Source: Pseudorhizobium flavum
GTDB taxonomy: Bacteria > Pseudomonadota > Alphaproteobacteria > Rhizobiales > Rhizobiaceae
Length of the DNA stretch: 64,000 bases
Reading direction: 5' to 3'
NCBI RefSeq assembly: GCF_902502825.2
Contig: NZ_LR723672.1
Span: forward strand, 62,001 to 126,000
Part shown: positions 26,585-35,246 of the stretch, piece after piece
Layout: every line of letters begins with the position of its first letter
Position numbering within the stretch: position 1 is the first letter of the stretch
Translations under genes and position numbers: made by a program
The notes under the pieces: generated by a model
Seen by the model: the letters and a program-made list of their open reading frames with translations, nothing else
What the model was told of the DNA's origin: nothing
The model's database searches: none

Positions 26585-26995
26585 ATGACGAAGCATCCGA
26601 TTGAAGTGATCACGTCTGTCGAGCGCCGTCGCCGCTGGTCTCGCGAGGAGAAGGAGCGGCTCGTTGCTGCCTGCTTTGAACCTGGCGCTGTGATCTCGGA
26701 GGTAGCCCGCGCAGCCGGTATCCATGTCAGCCAGCTCTTTCGTTGGCGCAAGGAACTGTGCCGGATCGAGGAGCCGTCGATGCAGGTATCGAGCACGTTG
26801 GTGCCCTTGATCGTGTCGGAGACCGCGCCGGCAGCCCAATCCGCTGCCCCGGAAACGCCGGTTCCGCCACCACCTCGCCGGAAGCGCAGCGATGTGACGA
26901 TTGAGCTAGGCCGTGGTCGTCGTGTCCGCGTGGACAGCGACATCGACACGGAGGCGCTCGGTCGCATTCTCGACTGTGTGCTGGGTCGGCGATGA
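26585..26995 (+). CDS. tnpA: IS66 accessory protein TnpA
   Basis: 136-aa helix-turn-helix protein (RRRWSREEKERLVAACFEPG, then VARAAGIHVSQLFRWRKEL) of the IS66 OrfA/TnpA type, resembling IS3 OrfA DNA-binding domains. Overlaps tnpB by 4 nt. Confidence 0.93.
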   Translation: MTKHPIEVITSVERRRRWSREEKERLVAACFEPGAVISEVARAAGIHVSQLFRWRKELCRIEEPSMQVSSTLVPLIVSETAPAAQSAAPETPVPPPPRRKRSDVTIELGRGRRVRVDSDIDTEALGRILDCVLGRR

Positions 26996-27339
26996 TCCCT
27001 GTTCCTGGTGGTGTGAAGGTCTGGTTGGCGACCGGCTATACGGACATGCGCAAGGGCTTTCCCGGTCTGTCGCTGATGGTGCAAGAGACACTGAAGCGCG
27101 ATCCGATGTGCGGGCACCTGTTCGTGTTCCGCGGGCGTGGCGGCGGTCTGATCAAGGTCATTTGGCACGATAGCCAGGGAGCTTGCTTGTTCACGAAGAA
27201 GCTGGAGCGGGGACGCTTTGTATGGCCGTCGGTGGCCGATGGTACGGTGGTAATTACGCCTGGACAGCTCGGTTATCTGCTGGAGGGTATCGACTGGCGG
27301 ATGCCGCAAAAGACCTGGCGACCAACATCAGTCGGATGA
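26992..27339 (+). CDS. tnpB: IS66 accessory protein TnpB
   Basis: 115-aa protein with the classical TnpB blocks VKVWLATGYTDMRKGFPGLS, HLFVFRGRGGGLIKVIWHD and FTKKLERGRFVWPS. Required with TnpA for efficient IS66 transposition. Intact. Confidence 0.95.
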   Translation: MIPVPGGVKVWLATGYTDMRKGFPGLSLMVQETLKRDPMCGHLFVFRGRGGGLIKVIWHDSQGACLFTKKLERGRFVWPSVADGTVVITPGQLGYLLEGIDWRMPQKTWRPTSVG

Positions 27340-27384
27340 GCAAAAACGCTGGAATGGCGGGGGCGAATATGATTCCATCAGCCC

Positions 27385-29043
27385 ATGAACGATGCGGCTG
27401 AACAGCTTCCTGACGACCTTGCCAGCGCACTTGCGGCCTTGGCGGCGGAGCGTGCCCGACGCATTACGGCCGAGGCCGAGGCAGCGACCGCCAAGGCAGA
27501 GGCCGCCAGCGCGAAGGCGCTCGTGTCGCATTCCGAGGCGCTGATCGCGCGGTTGAAGCTGGAGATCGAGAAAGTCCGCCGGGAGCTTTATGGCAGTCGC
27601 TCCGAGCGCAAAGCGCGGCTTCTCGAACAGATGGAACTGCAGCTCGAGGAGCTGGAGGCTGATGCTGGCGAAGATGAATTGGCGGCGGAGATCGCAGCCA
27701 ATGCCTCGACCGTCAGCGCCTTCGAGCGCAAGCGACCATCACGCAAGCCGTTTCCCGAGCATCTCCCGCGCGAACGTGTCGTCATTGCTGCTCCGACAAA
27801 CTGCTCCTGCTGCGGCTCTGCCAAGCTGTCGAAGCTCGGTGAGGATATCACAGAGACACTGGAGGTCATCCCTCGTCAGTGGAAGGTCATTCAGACCGTG
27901 CGGGAGAAGTTCTCCTGCCGCGAATGCGAGAAGATCACCCAACCGCCAGCACCCTTCCATGTGACGCCGCGCGGTTTTGCCGGACCAAACCTTCTGGCGA
28001 TGATCCTGTTCGAGAAGTTCGCCCAGCATCAGCCGCTCAATCGCCAAAGCGAACGCTATGCCCGAGAGGGGATCGACCTCAGCCTGTCGACGCTGGCCGA
28101 CCAGGTCGGCGCGTGTGCCGCAGCCCTCAAGCCAATCCATTCGTTGATCGAGGCTCATGTCCTGGCCGCCGAGCGGCTGCATGGCGACGACACGACCGTG
28201 CCGATCCTGGCGAAGGGAAAGACCGATACGGGCCGCATCTGGACGTATGTTCGGGATGATCGACCGTTCGGCGGGCTGTCACCGCCTGCGGCACTGTTCT
28301 ACGCATCGCGAGACCGGCGACAGGAGCATCCCGAGCGCCACCTGAAGACCTTCACCGGTATTCTGCAGGCCGATGCCTATGGCGGCTATAACCCGCTTTA
28401 CAAAGTAGATCGCGATCCCGCACCGCTGCGCCAAGCACTCTGCTGGGCACATTCACGCCGCAAGTTCTTCGTGCTGGCCGACATTGCCACGAACGCCAAA
28501 CGTGGAAGCAAAGCCGCGCCGATCTCACCCATGGCGTTGGAGGCCGTCAAGCGGATCGATGCCCTGTTCGACTTCGAGCGGGAGATCAACGGTCTTGCCG
28601 CCCAACAGCGACTGGAGCACCGATGTAAGAACAGCCTGCCTCTCGTTGAAGAACTGCACGACTGGCTCCAGACCGAACGGACGAAGCTGTCACGCAGTTC
28701 TCCCGTCGCTGAGGCAATCGAATATATGCTGAAGCGCTGGGATGGCTTTACGTCATTCCTCGACGATGGCCGTGTCTGCCTCACAAACAACGCCGCCGAA
28801 CGAGCGCTTAGAGGCTTTGCACTGGGCAGGAAGTCATGGCTCTTTGCCGGATCGGATCGTGGGGCTGATCGTGCAGCCTTCATGGCCACGCTGATCATGA
28901 CCGCCAAGCTCAATGACATCGACCCGCAGGCCTGGCTCGCTGACGTTCTCGCTCGTATCGCCGACACTCCTGTCAGCAGGCTGGAGCAACTGCTTCCGTG
29001 GCACTGGACATCAGCGCAAGCACCTATGGCATTGGCATCATGA
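27385..29043 (+). CDS. tnpC: IS66 transposase TnpC
   Basis: 552-aa DDE transposase. N-terminal coiled coil (AERARRITAEAEAATAKAEA), zinc-finger block CSCCGS with later CREC, catalytic LHGDDTTVPIL (D), LQADAYGGYN (D) and NNAAERALRGF (E). Full length. Its TGA overlaps the ATG of the passenger gene. Confidence 0.95.
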   Translation: MNDAAEQLPDDLASALAALAAERARRITAEAEAATAKAEAASAKALVSHSEALIARLKLEIEKVRRELYGSRSERKARLLEQMELQLEELEADAGEDELAAEIAANASTVSAFERKRPSRKPFPEHLPRERVVIAAPTNCSCCGSAKLSKLGEDITETLEVIPRQWKVIQTVREKFSCRECEKITQPPAPFHVTPRGFAGPNLLAMILFEKFAQHQPLNRQSERYAREGIDLSLSTLADQVGACAAALKPIHSLIEAHVLAAERLHGDDTTVPILAKGKTDTGRIWTYVRDDRPFGGLSPPAALFYASRDRRQEHPERHLKTFTGILQADAYGGYNPLYKVDRDPAPLRQALCWAHSRRKFFVLADIATNAKRGSKAAPISPMALEAVKRIDALFDFEREINGLAAQQRLEHRCKNSLPLVEELHDWLQTERTKLSRSSPVAEAIEYMLKRWDGFTSFLDDGRVCLTNNAAERALRGFALGRKSWLFAGSDRGADRAAFMATLIMTAKLNDIDPQAWLADVLARIADTPVSRLEQLLPWHWTSAQAPMALAS

Positions 29044-29654
29044 CCTCCAGCGAACGCATCGCCCGGATTATCGTCAAGCTCGATCATATCGACCCAGCCA
29101 TCTGGCGCAGGGTAGAGGTCCCGATCACCACCAGCCTGAAAGGGCTGCACGACATCATCCAGGCCGTCATGCCATTCCAGGACTATCACCTCTTCGAGTT
29201 CAATGTCGGCGGCAAGCGCTACGCAGTTCCCGATCCTGAATGGGACTTCGGCCGTGAGACCTATGCCGCCCGCAATGTTCGTATAGGCGCTCTGGTGGAT
29301 CGCGGCATCACAACCTTCAACTATACCTATGACTTCGGCGACGACTGGCGGCATTCAATCACTGTTGAGGCCGTCACGGACGCCGATCCGGCAGTCGAAT
29401 ATCCGCGCTTCGTCGACGGCGAACGGCGCGCGCCGCCGGAAGATGTCGGCGGATTGTCCGGCTTCGAGGAGTTCCTGAACGCAATGGCAAAGCCTCGACA
29501 TGCACAACACCGCGAAGTCGTGGCCTGGTACGGAGGTCGCTTCGAGCCGGACAATATTGGTGTCGATACGATCAATGATCGGATAGCTAAGATCGCGCGC
29601 CGCCGAACCCTTGGAAAAGTTGGTTACGCCAAAAGCCAGAACAACCGCCACTGA
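29040..29654 (+). CDS. plasmid pRiA4b ORF-3 family protein (IS passenger)
   Basis: 204-aa cytosolic protein of the pRiA4b ORF-3-like family, with IVKLDHIDPAIWRRVEVP at the start and YTYDFGDDWRHSITVE in the core. Function unknown. Coupled to tnpC by ATGA overlap and inside the terminal repeats, so it moves with the element. Confidence 0.88.
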   Translation: MTSSERIARIIVKLDHIDPAIWRRVEVPITTSLKGLHDIIQAVMPFQDYHLFEFNVGGKRYAVPDPEWDFGRETYAARNVRIGALVDRGITTFNYTYDFGDDWRHSITVEAVTDADPAVEYPRFVDGERRAPPEDVGGLSGFEEFLNAMAKPRHAQHREVVAWYGGRFEPDNIGVDTINDRIAKIARRRTLGKVGYAKSQNNRH

Positions 29655-29694
29655 CCGGAAGCCGGCCCATCCGCGGCCTACGCCGGATGCTTAC

Positions 29695-30130
29695 GCTCGA
29701 TCACCACCTCGACCCGCTCCAGGTGAGGTGCGAAGCCTTTGCGCGGCCGCGGCTGACGTTTGCCATACGGATGGGCTGTGCCCTTGTTGACCTTGGCTCG
29801 GCTCGCAGCGATGCCGGTCTCGATTTCCTCGAAGTCAAAGGCCTGCTGCTCGTCGTCGACGGTTGGGGAGCCAAGCTTCTCCGATCGCCGGCCGAAGCGG
29901 GCCCGATCGAAGGCTTTCAGGATCTGGGTCAGTCGTTCGATGCGTCCATCAGCATCGGCGTTTCTCGCCTTGAGATCTGCACTTCGCTCTCCAGAGCATC
30001 GGCCCGCGCAGCCTTGTCGGCCATGGCAAGGACTATGGCTCAGGGTATGCGCGGCGGGACAATCGCTCTTCGGTGGTCGCTTTCGTGGCAGGCTTCGTTC
30101 TCTTCACTCTTGTCTCGGCTGGTCTTGAAA
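29695..30130 (-). pseudogene. older IS66-family tnpC, N-terminal-side fragment
   Basis: Minus strand: ERLTQILKAFDRARFGRRSE, KLGSPTVDDEQQAFDFEEIE, and KGFAPHLERVEVVIE, which continues across the younger element into 26506-26179. The start region (MADKAARADALESEVQ) is joined through a frameshift, so the older copy was probably dead before or after the nested insertion. Confidence 0.78.
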
Positions 30131-30204
30131 CTCTGCTGGCTGCCTGATCCCGCAACTGACCCAACGACTTTGATGGGCGGCAGTACAGAAAATGAAAAAT
30201 CCTC

Positions 30205-30235
30205 TTGCACCTCTAGCGGCTAGAGGTCGTAGACC
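30205..30235 (+). promoter_or_regulatory. MerR-type promoter/operator for the ZntA-like ATPase
   Basis: TTGCAC (30205-30210), 19-nt spacer CTCTAGCGGCTAGAGGTCG, TAGACC (30230-30235). CCTCTAGC-G-GCTAGAGG is a perfect inverted repeat centred in the spacer. Same architecture as the dsbB, sco and 35.2-kb promoters. Confidence 0.85.
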
Positions 30236-30265
30236 ATCCTCATGGACAGCAAGAGGATCCCGCGC

Positions 30266-32449
30266 ATGAATGGGCCGACACAGACGAAATTCCGCGTCGA
30301 CGGGATGGACTGCGCTTCCTGCGCGAGAAAGATCGACACGGCCGTCAGGCGCATGCCGGGCATCTCCGACGTGGCCGTTTCCGTGACGGCCGGCACAATG
30401 ACGGTCACCCACGACGACACCATCGACCTCGAGGCCGTAGGCACTAAACTTTCAGGGCTGGGATTTCAGGCGACGCCAATCCGTCCGAGGTCGGCTTCTG
30501 CTGCCCCGGTGACGGAACACGCGCTTGGTGCAGGCCCCGAGATCGAACATCACGCCGACCATGGTGGCCACGACCACAGCCCGTCCGAAGGACCGTGGTG
30601 GAGCAGCAGGAAAGGCCGCCTGACCATCATGGCAGGCACAGCACTCGTACTCGCCTACGGCATCGGTCTTCTGTTCCCTGACATTGCGACCTATGCCTTC
30701 ATCGTCGCAATGCTGGTCGGTCTCGTTCCGATCGCGCGGCGCGCCATCATGGCGGCAATGGCAGGCACTCCGTTCTCGATCGAGATGCTGATGACTATCG
30801 CCGCCGTCGGCGCGCTATTCATTGACGCCACGGAGGAGGCGGCCGCCGTCGTCTTACTGTTCCTGGTCGGCGAGCTGCTCGAGGGCGTGGCTGCGGGCAA
30901 GGCGCGCGACAGCATTAGGTCGCTCACGGCCCTGGTACCCAAGACGGCGTTGCTGGAGGAGGCCGGGAAGATCCGTGAAGTTCCCGCAGAGACGCTTGAA
31001 GTGGGTTCAACCATCCTCGTCCGCCCTGGCGACCGGATCTCCGCCGACGGCGTGATCGTCGCGGGCGAGAGTTCAGTCGACGAATCCCCTGTTACAGGTG
31101 AGAGCATTCCCGTCCAGAAGGCTGTCGAAGACAACGTCTTCGCGGGTACGGTCAATGGCGATGCTGCGCTACGTATAAAAGTTACGGCAGCCGCCGCCGA
31201 CAACACCATTGCCCGCGTCGTACGGCTCGTCGAGGAAGCCCAGGAATTGAAAGCTCCGACCGAACGTTTCATCGATCGCTTCTCCCGCTACTACACGCCG
31301 GCCGTCGTCGTCGTGGCGGCGCTGGTCGCCATCGTCCCTCCGCTTCTCGGCAGCGGCGTCTGGAGCGAATGGGTCTACAAGGGGCTCGCAGTTCTTCTGA
31401 TCGGCTGCCCGTGTGCCCTCGTCATCTCGACGCCGGCCGCCATCGCCGCATCGCTGTCGTCAGGTGCGCGCCGCGGACTGCTCCTGAAGGGCGGCGCCGT
31501 TCTTGAAGGGCTTGGCAAGCTTACCGCCATCGCCTTCGACAAGACGGGCACGCTCACGGAAGGCAAGCCGAAGGTGACCGACGTCGTGCCGTTCGGCCGA
31601 AAGGTCCACGAGGTCCTGCGCTATGCAGCCGCGCTCGAAATGGGATCAAGCCATCCGCTCGCGTTGGCGGTGCTCGAAAGGGCCGACGAGGACGGGATCG
31701 ATGCTCCGGCAGCCACCGACGCGAAGGCGCTCGGCGGAAAGGGCGTGACCGCAGTAATCGACGGGGTCGAGGTGTTTTTCGGCTCGCCAAAGGCCGCCGC
31801 CGAACGTGTTTCGATGCCTATGGCGCATTCGAAGACGATCACGTCCCTCAACGACGACGGGAAGACCGTCTCCGTTCTCGTCATCGGAAACGTCCTCGCG
31901 GGGGCGATCGCAATGCGCGACGAGCCGCGGGCCGACGCCGTGGCGGGGCTCAAGACGCTGACCGATGCGGGCATCAAAACTGTCATGCTGACAGGCGATA
32001 ACGAGCGGACAGCCACCGCCATCGGAGCTCATCTCGGTATCGAGGTCCGCGCCGAACTGATGCCTGAAGACAAGCAGCGGATCGTCGGCGAACTCAAGCG
32101 GGAAGGCTTCGTGGTCGGCAAGATCGGCGACGGTATCAACGACGCCCCGGTCCTTGCCGCCGCGGACGTCGGAATTGCCATGGGCGGCGGAACCGACGTA
32201 GCGTTGGAGACTGCGGATGCAGCGGTTCTGCATGGGAGGGTGGGCGACGTCGGCCTCATGGTCGATCTCTCGAAGCGCACGATGCGCAACATCTACCAGA
32301 ACATCACCATCGCGCTCGGCCTTAAGGCTGTCTTTCTGGTCACGACGATTCTAGGGATTACCGGGCTATGGCCAGCCATCCTTGCCGATACCGGAGCAAC
32401 CGTGCTGGTGACCATGAACGCGCTGCGCCTGCTGCGTCCGATCAGATAG
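30266..32449 (+). CDS. zntA: heavy-metal-translocating P1B-type ATPase (ZntA/CadA-like)
   Basis: ATP-driven exporter of Zn/Cd/Pb. Start 30266 is chosen because AAGAGGA precedes it and the promoter -10 ends at 30235; an ATG at 30242 lies at the expected transcript start. 727 aa. HMA motif GMDCASC, His-rich linker EHHADHGGHDH, actuator GESIPVQK, transport motif [35 protein letters not shown], and a last-helix LADTGATVLVTMNALRLL, whose Asp is typical of the ZntA subgroup. Intact, followed by a PCu(A)C gene. Confidence 0.93.
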   Translation: MNGPTQTKFRVDGMDCASCARKIDTAVRRMPGISDVAVSVTAGTMTVTHDDTIDLEAVGTKLSGLGFQATPIRPRSASAAPVTEHALGAGPEIEHHADHGGHDHSPSEGPWWSSRKGRLTIMAGTALVLAYGIGLLFPDIATYAFIVAMLVGLVPIARRAIMAAMAGTPFSIEMLMTIAAVGALFIDATEEAAAVVLLFLVGELLEGVAAGKARDSIRSLTALVPKTALLEEAGKIREVPAETLEVGSTILVRPGDRISADGVIVAGESSVDESPVTGESIPVQKAVEDNVFAGTVNGDAALRIKVTAAAADNTIARVVRLVEEAQELKAPTERFIDRFSRYYTPAVVVVAALVAIVPPLLGSGVWSEWVYKGLAVLLIGCPCALVISTPAAIAASLSSGARRGLLLKGGAVLEGLGKLTAIAFDKTGTLTEGKPKVTDVVPFGRKVHEVLRYAAALEMGSSHPLALAVLERADEDGIDAPAATDAKALGGKGVTAVIDGVEVFFGSPKAAAERVSMPMAHSKTITSLNDDGKTVSVLVIGNVLAGAIAMRDEPRADAVAGLKTLTDAGIKTVMLTGDNERTATAIGAHLGIEVRAELMPEDKQRIVGELKREGFVVGKIGDGINDAPVLAAADVGIAMGGGTDVALETADAAVLHGRVGDVGLMVDLSKRTMRNIYQNITIALGLKAVFLVTTILGITGLWPAILADTGATVLVTMNALRLLRPIR

Positions 32450-32519
32450 TGATGGCGAGTCCTGCGGAAATGTTCGAATAGATGACCAAAGAGTATCCCG
32501 AGCATATGGAGTTGAAGTC

Positions 32520-33026
32520 ATGAAGCACAGAACCATCAAGGCCTTGGCACTTGCAGCGGTCGTGACCGCGGCAGGTCTTCCAGGCATCTCCGCGGCCCAC
32601 GACTTCAAGGTGGGAAGCCTCGAGCTCAAGCACCCGTGGTCTGCCAAAGCGCCTCCCGTCGCACCGGTTCTTGGAGGATATCTCACCATCGTCAACACAG
32701 GCAGCGAGCCCGATCGACTTGTCGGCGGTAGCACTCCTGTCGCCGAACGGCTGGAACTGCATGAATCCTCGCTCGTAGACGGCGTCGCCCGCATGCGTCC
32801 AGCAAGAGGCGGCATCGAGATTCCCGCAGGAGAATCCTTGAACCTGCAGCCTGGCGGCGCCCATATCATGCTCGTGAACCCGAAGCAGCGCCCCGCCGAA
32901 GGCGAGAAGTTCACGGCGACCCTGCAGTTCGAGAAGGCAGGCCAGGTCGAGGTGGAATTCGTCGCCCAGGCCAAGGCGTCGACGCCGGTTCCCGCCGAGG
33001 ACCACACGGCACACTCGAAGCCCTGA
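32520..33026 (+). CDS. PCu(A)C copper chaperone
   Basis: 168-aa periplasmic protein. Signal peptide to about AAHD. Canonical ligand pattern ERLELHESSLVDGVARMRP then GGAHIMLVN gives H-x10-M-x21-H-x-M, the Cu(I) site of PCu(A)C. C-terminal EDHTAHSKP adds His. Follows the ATPase by 70 bp and ends before a terminator, so the two form a unit. Pairs with the SCO-like protein in other bacteria for Cu delivery to cytochrome oxidase. Confidence 0.9.
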   Translation: MKHRTIKALALAAVVTAAGLPGISAAHDFKVGSLELKHPWSAKAPPVAPVLGGYLTIVNTGSEPDRLVGGSTPVAERLELHESSLVDGVARMRPARGGIEIPAGESLNLQPGGAHIMLVNPKQRPAEGEKFTATLQFEKAGQVEVEFVAQAKASTPVPAEDHTAHSKP

Positions 33027-33155
33027 GATGGCAGGTGACCAAGGCCGAAGCCCTTGAAACTGAGGCAGCCAGCTCATATCCAGGGTTCACCACCCGTCAT
33101 AGATGACTGCCTGCAGCGCCGCTCTCGGCCGCGCGTTTGCAGTTGTCCGGGTCCA

Positions 33156-33203
33156 CGAAGGCGCTCCTCGGAAACGGGTCGAGCGCCTTCGTCATTTCTT
33201 TCG
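33156..33203 (+). terminator. Rho-independent terminator after the ATPase-PCu(A)C unit
   Basis: Perfect 11-bp stem CGAAGGCGCTC (33156-33166) / GAGCGCCTTCG (33181-33191), 14-nt loop, then TCATTTCTTTCG on the plus strand. Confidence 0.7.
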
Positions 33204-33243
33204 ATCTTCAAACCGCCTGTAAGGCTCGATTGGCCAACAATAA

Positions 33244-34527
33244 CTAGCTGCCCGACCAGAAGCGTCCCGTATCGAATTTCGGCTCATCAGGCATGGGGAC
33301 CGGTGCGTCGTTCGAAGGAACGCCGGCTTCGGTCGCGCCGGACTGGAAGAGGAACGCCGGCGCTCTCATGCCCGTCGAGCTTCCAGGAGGCGAAAGCGCC
33401 CAAGAGATGATCGCTTCCTCGGAGTCGAATTCGTCTTCGTCATCCATCTCCGACCGAAGGAACCCGAGCGTGTCGGTCGACGGCTGCCGCAGGTTCGAGA
33501 GCGGCATCTCTCCGCCGAGAGTGACGGGAGTTAGAGCCGTGACCGGTCCCAGAGACGCCGTCTCCACGGGAGCAGCCTCCGCGATGGCGGCAGGCCGAAG
33601 CATAGGGAGGGGGACGGCAAAGGAGGCAAGGTCTACGTAGCTTGGGTTGGGTTCGTCAAGATCCTGGACGAGCGCTCCTCCCTGTAGGTCCAGAGCCTCC
33701 TGTGCGCGGCTTTTCGGTGTCGGCAGCATTGCGGTGAGAAGGCTGCTTGCGGCGCTGGACGAGCGTCTCCCGCCAGCGGTGCTGGCGATCTCGATCGACT
33801 TCGAACCCACGCGCCGCTTGTAGTCCGCGACCGCCTGCTGGTAGCCGGGCAGGGGCTTTCCGTTGGATGGAAGATGCATCGTCTTGCCGTCCGGGAAGAT
33901 GTTTGCGAGTTCCTGGCGGGACATGCGGGGCCATGCTCGGACGTTCCCGACGTCGAGGTGAACGAAGGGCGATCCGGATGTGGGATAGTAGCCGACGCCG
34001 CCGACTTGGGCCTGCATCGCCAGCGCCCGGAGCTTGGAGAGCTTGACGCCTGGAATGTAGAAGTCCATCGCCTTGCCGAGCGTGTGCTGGCTGTTCTTCG
34101 CGACGCCGGAACTCCGCGAGCGGCCGCGCAGCATCTTGTTTGTGGCGGGCGAACGATACGCAGAGACGATATGGATGTAGTCCTTGGCGCCGCTCCGGCC
34201 GTAGATCTCCCAGACGAGATCGAGGAGGCGCGGATCCATGCGGGCCGGCTCGTTCTTTCGCCAGTCCCGGAGGAAGCGGTTTACCTGCGCAAGGCCCTTC
34301 TGGTCGAACCGGCCGTCGCGCTTGTAGGTGATGGTCGCCCGTTCGCCAGTGTGCGTGAAGAAGAGCTTCAGCGCTCGTTCCTCCGCGGCTGCGGCGCCCG
34401 GCGAGCCGCAGATCGCCATCGCAGTCAGAGCTGCAGTGCAGGTTCTTCCCGCGACGCTTCGAAAAGCCGTCGCTACGACACGGCCGACGATGCCCTTCCA
34501 GTACTCGCTCACCGCACACTCCTGCAC
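33244..34527 (-). CDS. DUF882 (M15-like) murein endopeptidase
   Basis: 427-aa exported protein. Signal peptide, then a DUF882/YcbK-like domain with zinc ligands in SQHTLGKAMDFYIPG (H and D) and FVHLDVGNVRAWP (H), as in M15-type murein D,D-endopeptidases. The C-terminal ~200 residues are low-complexity Pro/Ser/Glu-rich and unassigned. A GTG at 34512 is an alternative start. Adds a peptidoglycan hydrolase to the three L,D-transpeptidases of the window. Confidence 0.82.
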   Translation of the reverse strand: MQECAVSEYWKGIVGRVVATAFRSVAGRTCTAALTAMAICGSPGAAAAEERALKLFFTHTGERATITYKRDGRFDQKGLAQVNRFLRDWRKNEPARMDPRLLDLVWEIYGRSGAKDYIHIVSAYRSPATNKMLRGRSRSSGVAKNSQHTLGKAMDFYIPGVKLSKLRALAMQAQVGGVGYYPTSGSPFVHLDVGNVRAWPRMSRQELANIFPDGKTMHLPSNGKPLPGYQQAVADYKRRVGSKSIEIASTAGGRRSSSAASSLLTAMLPTPKSRAQEALDLQGGALVQDLDEPNPSYVDLASFAVPLPMLRPAAIAEAAPVETASLGPVTALTPVTLGGEMPLSNLRQPSTDTLGFLRSEMDDEDEFDSEEAIISWALSPPGSSTGMRAPAFLFQSGATEAGVPSNDAPVPMPDEPKFDTGRFWSGS

Positions 34528-34640
34528 GCTACAACGGATCGCGGTCGGATCCGGAAGCCCTAGTAGAAGCGAGTATGGTCAATAAAATCCTAATGGCCGA
34601 AGTCTTGCCGCTTCGGAGTTCGATGGTGTCGCTCGTCGAC

Positions 34641-35057
34641 TTAATCGTGATCCGTCTCGCACAGGTCATGGTTGGCCAGCGCCCTGATAACGTAGCAGTC
34701 GCGCACATGGTTGGAGTGGCAATGGGTCGAAATCCGCTCGAGCTCCGCCTCCAGCTTCTTCAGCTTCGCGATCTTCTGGCGTACCGTCGCAAGCTGCTTC
34801 GCCGCAATACGATCGGCTTCCGCGCACGGCTTCTCGGGATGCTGGCTGAGGTCGATCAGCTCGCGGATCGCCTCGATCGTCAGTCCAAGTTCCCGCGCAT
34901 GCTTGATGAACGAAAGTCTGTCGCGCTGGCTCCTGGAGTAGCGGCGCTGGTTGCCCTCGGAACGTTCTGCATGCGAAAGCAGACCCATCTGCTCGTAGTA
35001 GCGGATGGTAGGCACCTTCACGCCGGTTGTCTTCGCCAGGTCGCCGATCGTCAGCAT
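34641..35057 (-). CDS. MerR-family divalent-metal regulator (ZntR/CadR/PbrR-like)
   Basis: 138-aa MerR-family activator. Winged helix LTIGDLAKTTGVKVPTIRYY, RRYSRSQRDRLSFIKHAREL, and metal-binding Cys in KPCAEAD, HCHSNHVRDC, plus Cys near the C-terminus (HDLCETDHD). The cysteine pattern fits Zn/Cd/Pb sensors rather than CueR or MerR-Hg. Divergent from the L,D-transpeptidase cassette whose promoter has a MerR-type operator; it is the best candidate to control all four CTCTAG-type promoters in the window. Confidence 0.85.
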   Translation of the reverse strand: MLTIGDLAKTTGVKVPTIRYYEQMGLLSHAERSEGNQRRYSRSQRDRLSFIKHARELGLTIEAIRELIDLSQHPEKPCAEADRIAAKQLATVRQKIAKLKKLEAELERISTHCHSNHVRDCYVIRALANHDLCETDHD

Positions 35058-35167
35058 TTGGATCCTCTTGTTATTTGCAGTTCATCCAGCGCGACCACCC
35101 GCCATCGTGAGGTCAACATTCCCTGCAACAGCTCGAGCACGCGCGGTGATACGGTTCACTTTTCCTC

Positions 35168-35198
35168 TTGCAGCTAAAGCCGCTAGAGGTTTTAGGAT
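35168..35198 (+). promoter_or_regulatory. MerR-type promoter/operator for the L,D-transpeptidase/flavoprotein cassette
   Basis: TTGCAG (35168-35173), 19-nt spacer CTAAAGCCGCTAGAGGTTT, TAGGAT (35193-35198). Shares GC-GCTAGAGGT with the 30.2-kb operator. Lies about 110 bp upstream of the MerR-family gene on the other strand. Confidence 0.75.
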
Positions 35199-35246
35199 GG
35201 CGCAGTTTCGACGATCCGTCATGTTCTACGGTGGTCTTCGAGCGAC

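Larger units (their letters stand above)
26507..29694 (+). mobile_element. IS66-family insertion sequence with pRiA4b ORF-3 passenger
   Basis: 3188 bp. Left end GCAAGCGCCCGGTG and right end (complement) GTAAGCATCCGGCG are matching IS66-type inverted repeats. Identical GCTCGATC at 26499-26506 and 29695-29702 is an 8-bp target duplication. Carries tnpA, tnpB, tnpC and a fourth gene, all on the plus strand. Inserted into an older IS66 copy of opposite orientation. Confidence 0.92.

Noticed and set aside
28398..29354. 318-codon open frame on the minus strand
   Set aside because: Antisense to tnpC and the passenger gene of the IS66 element.
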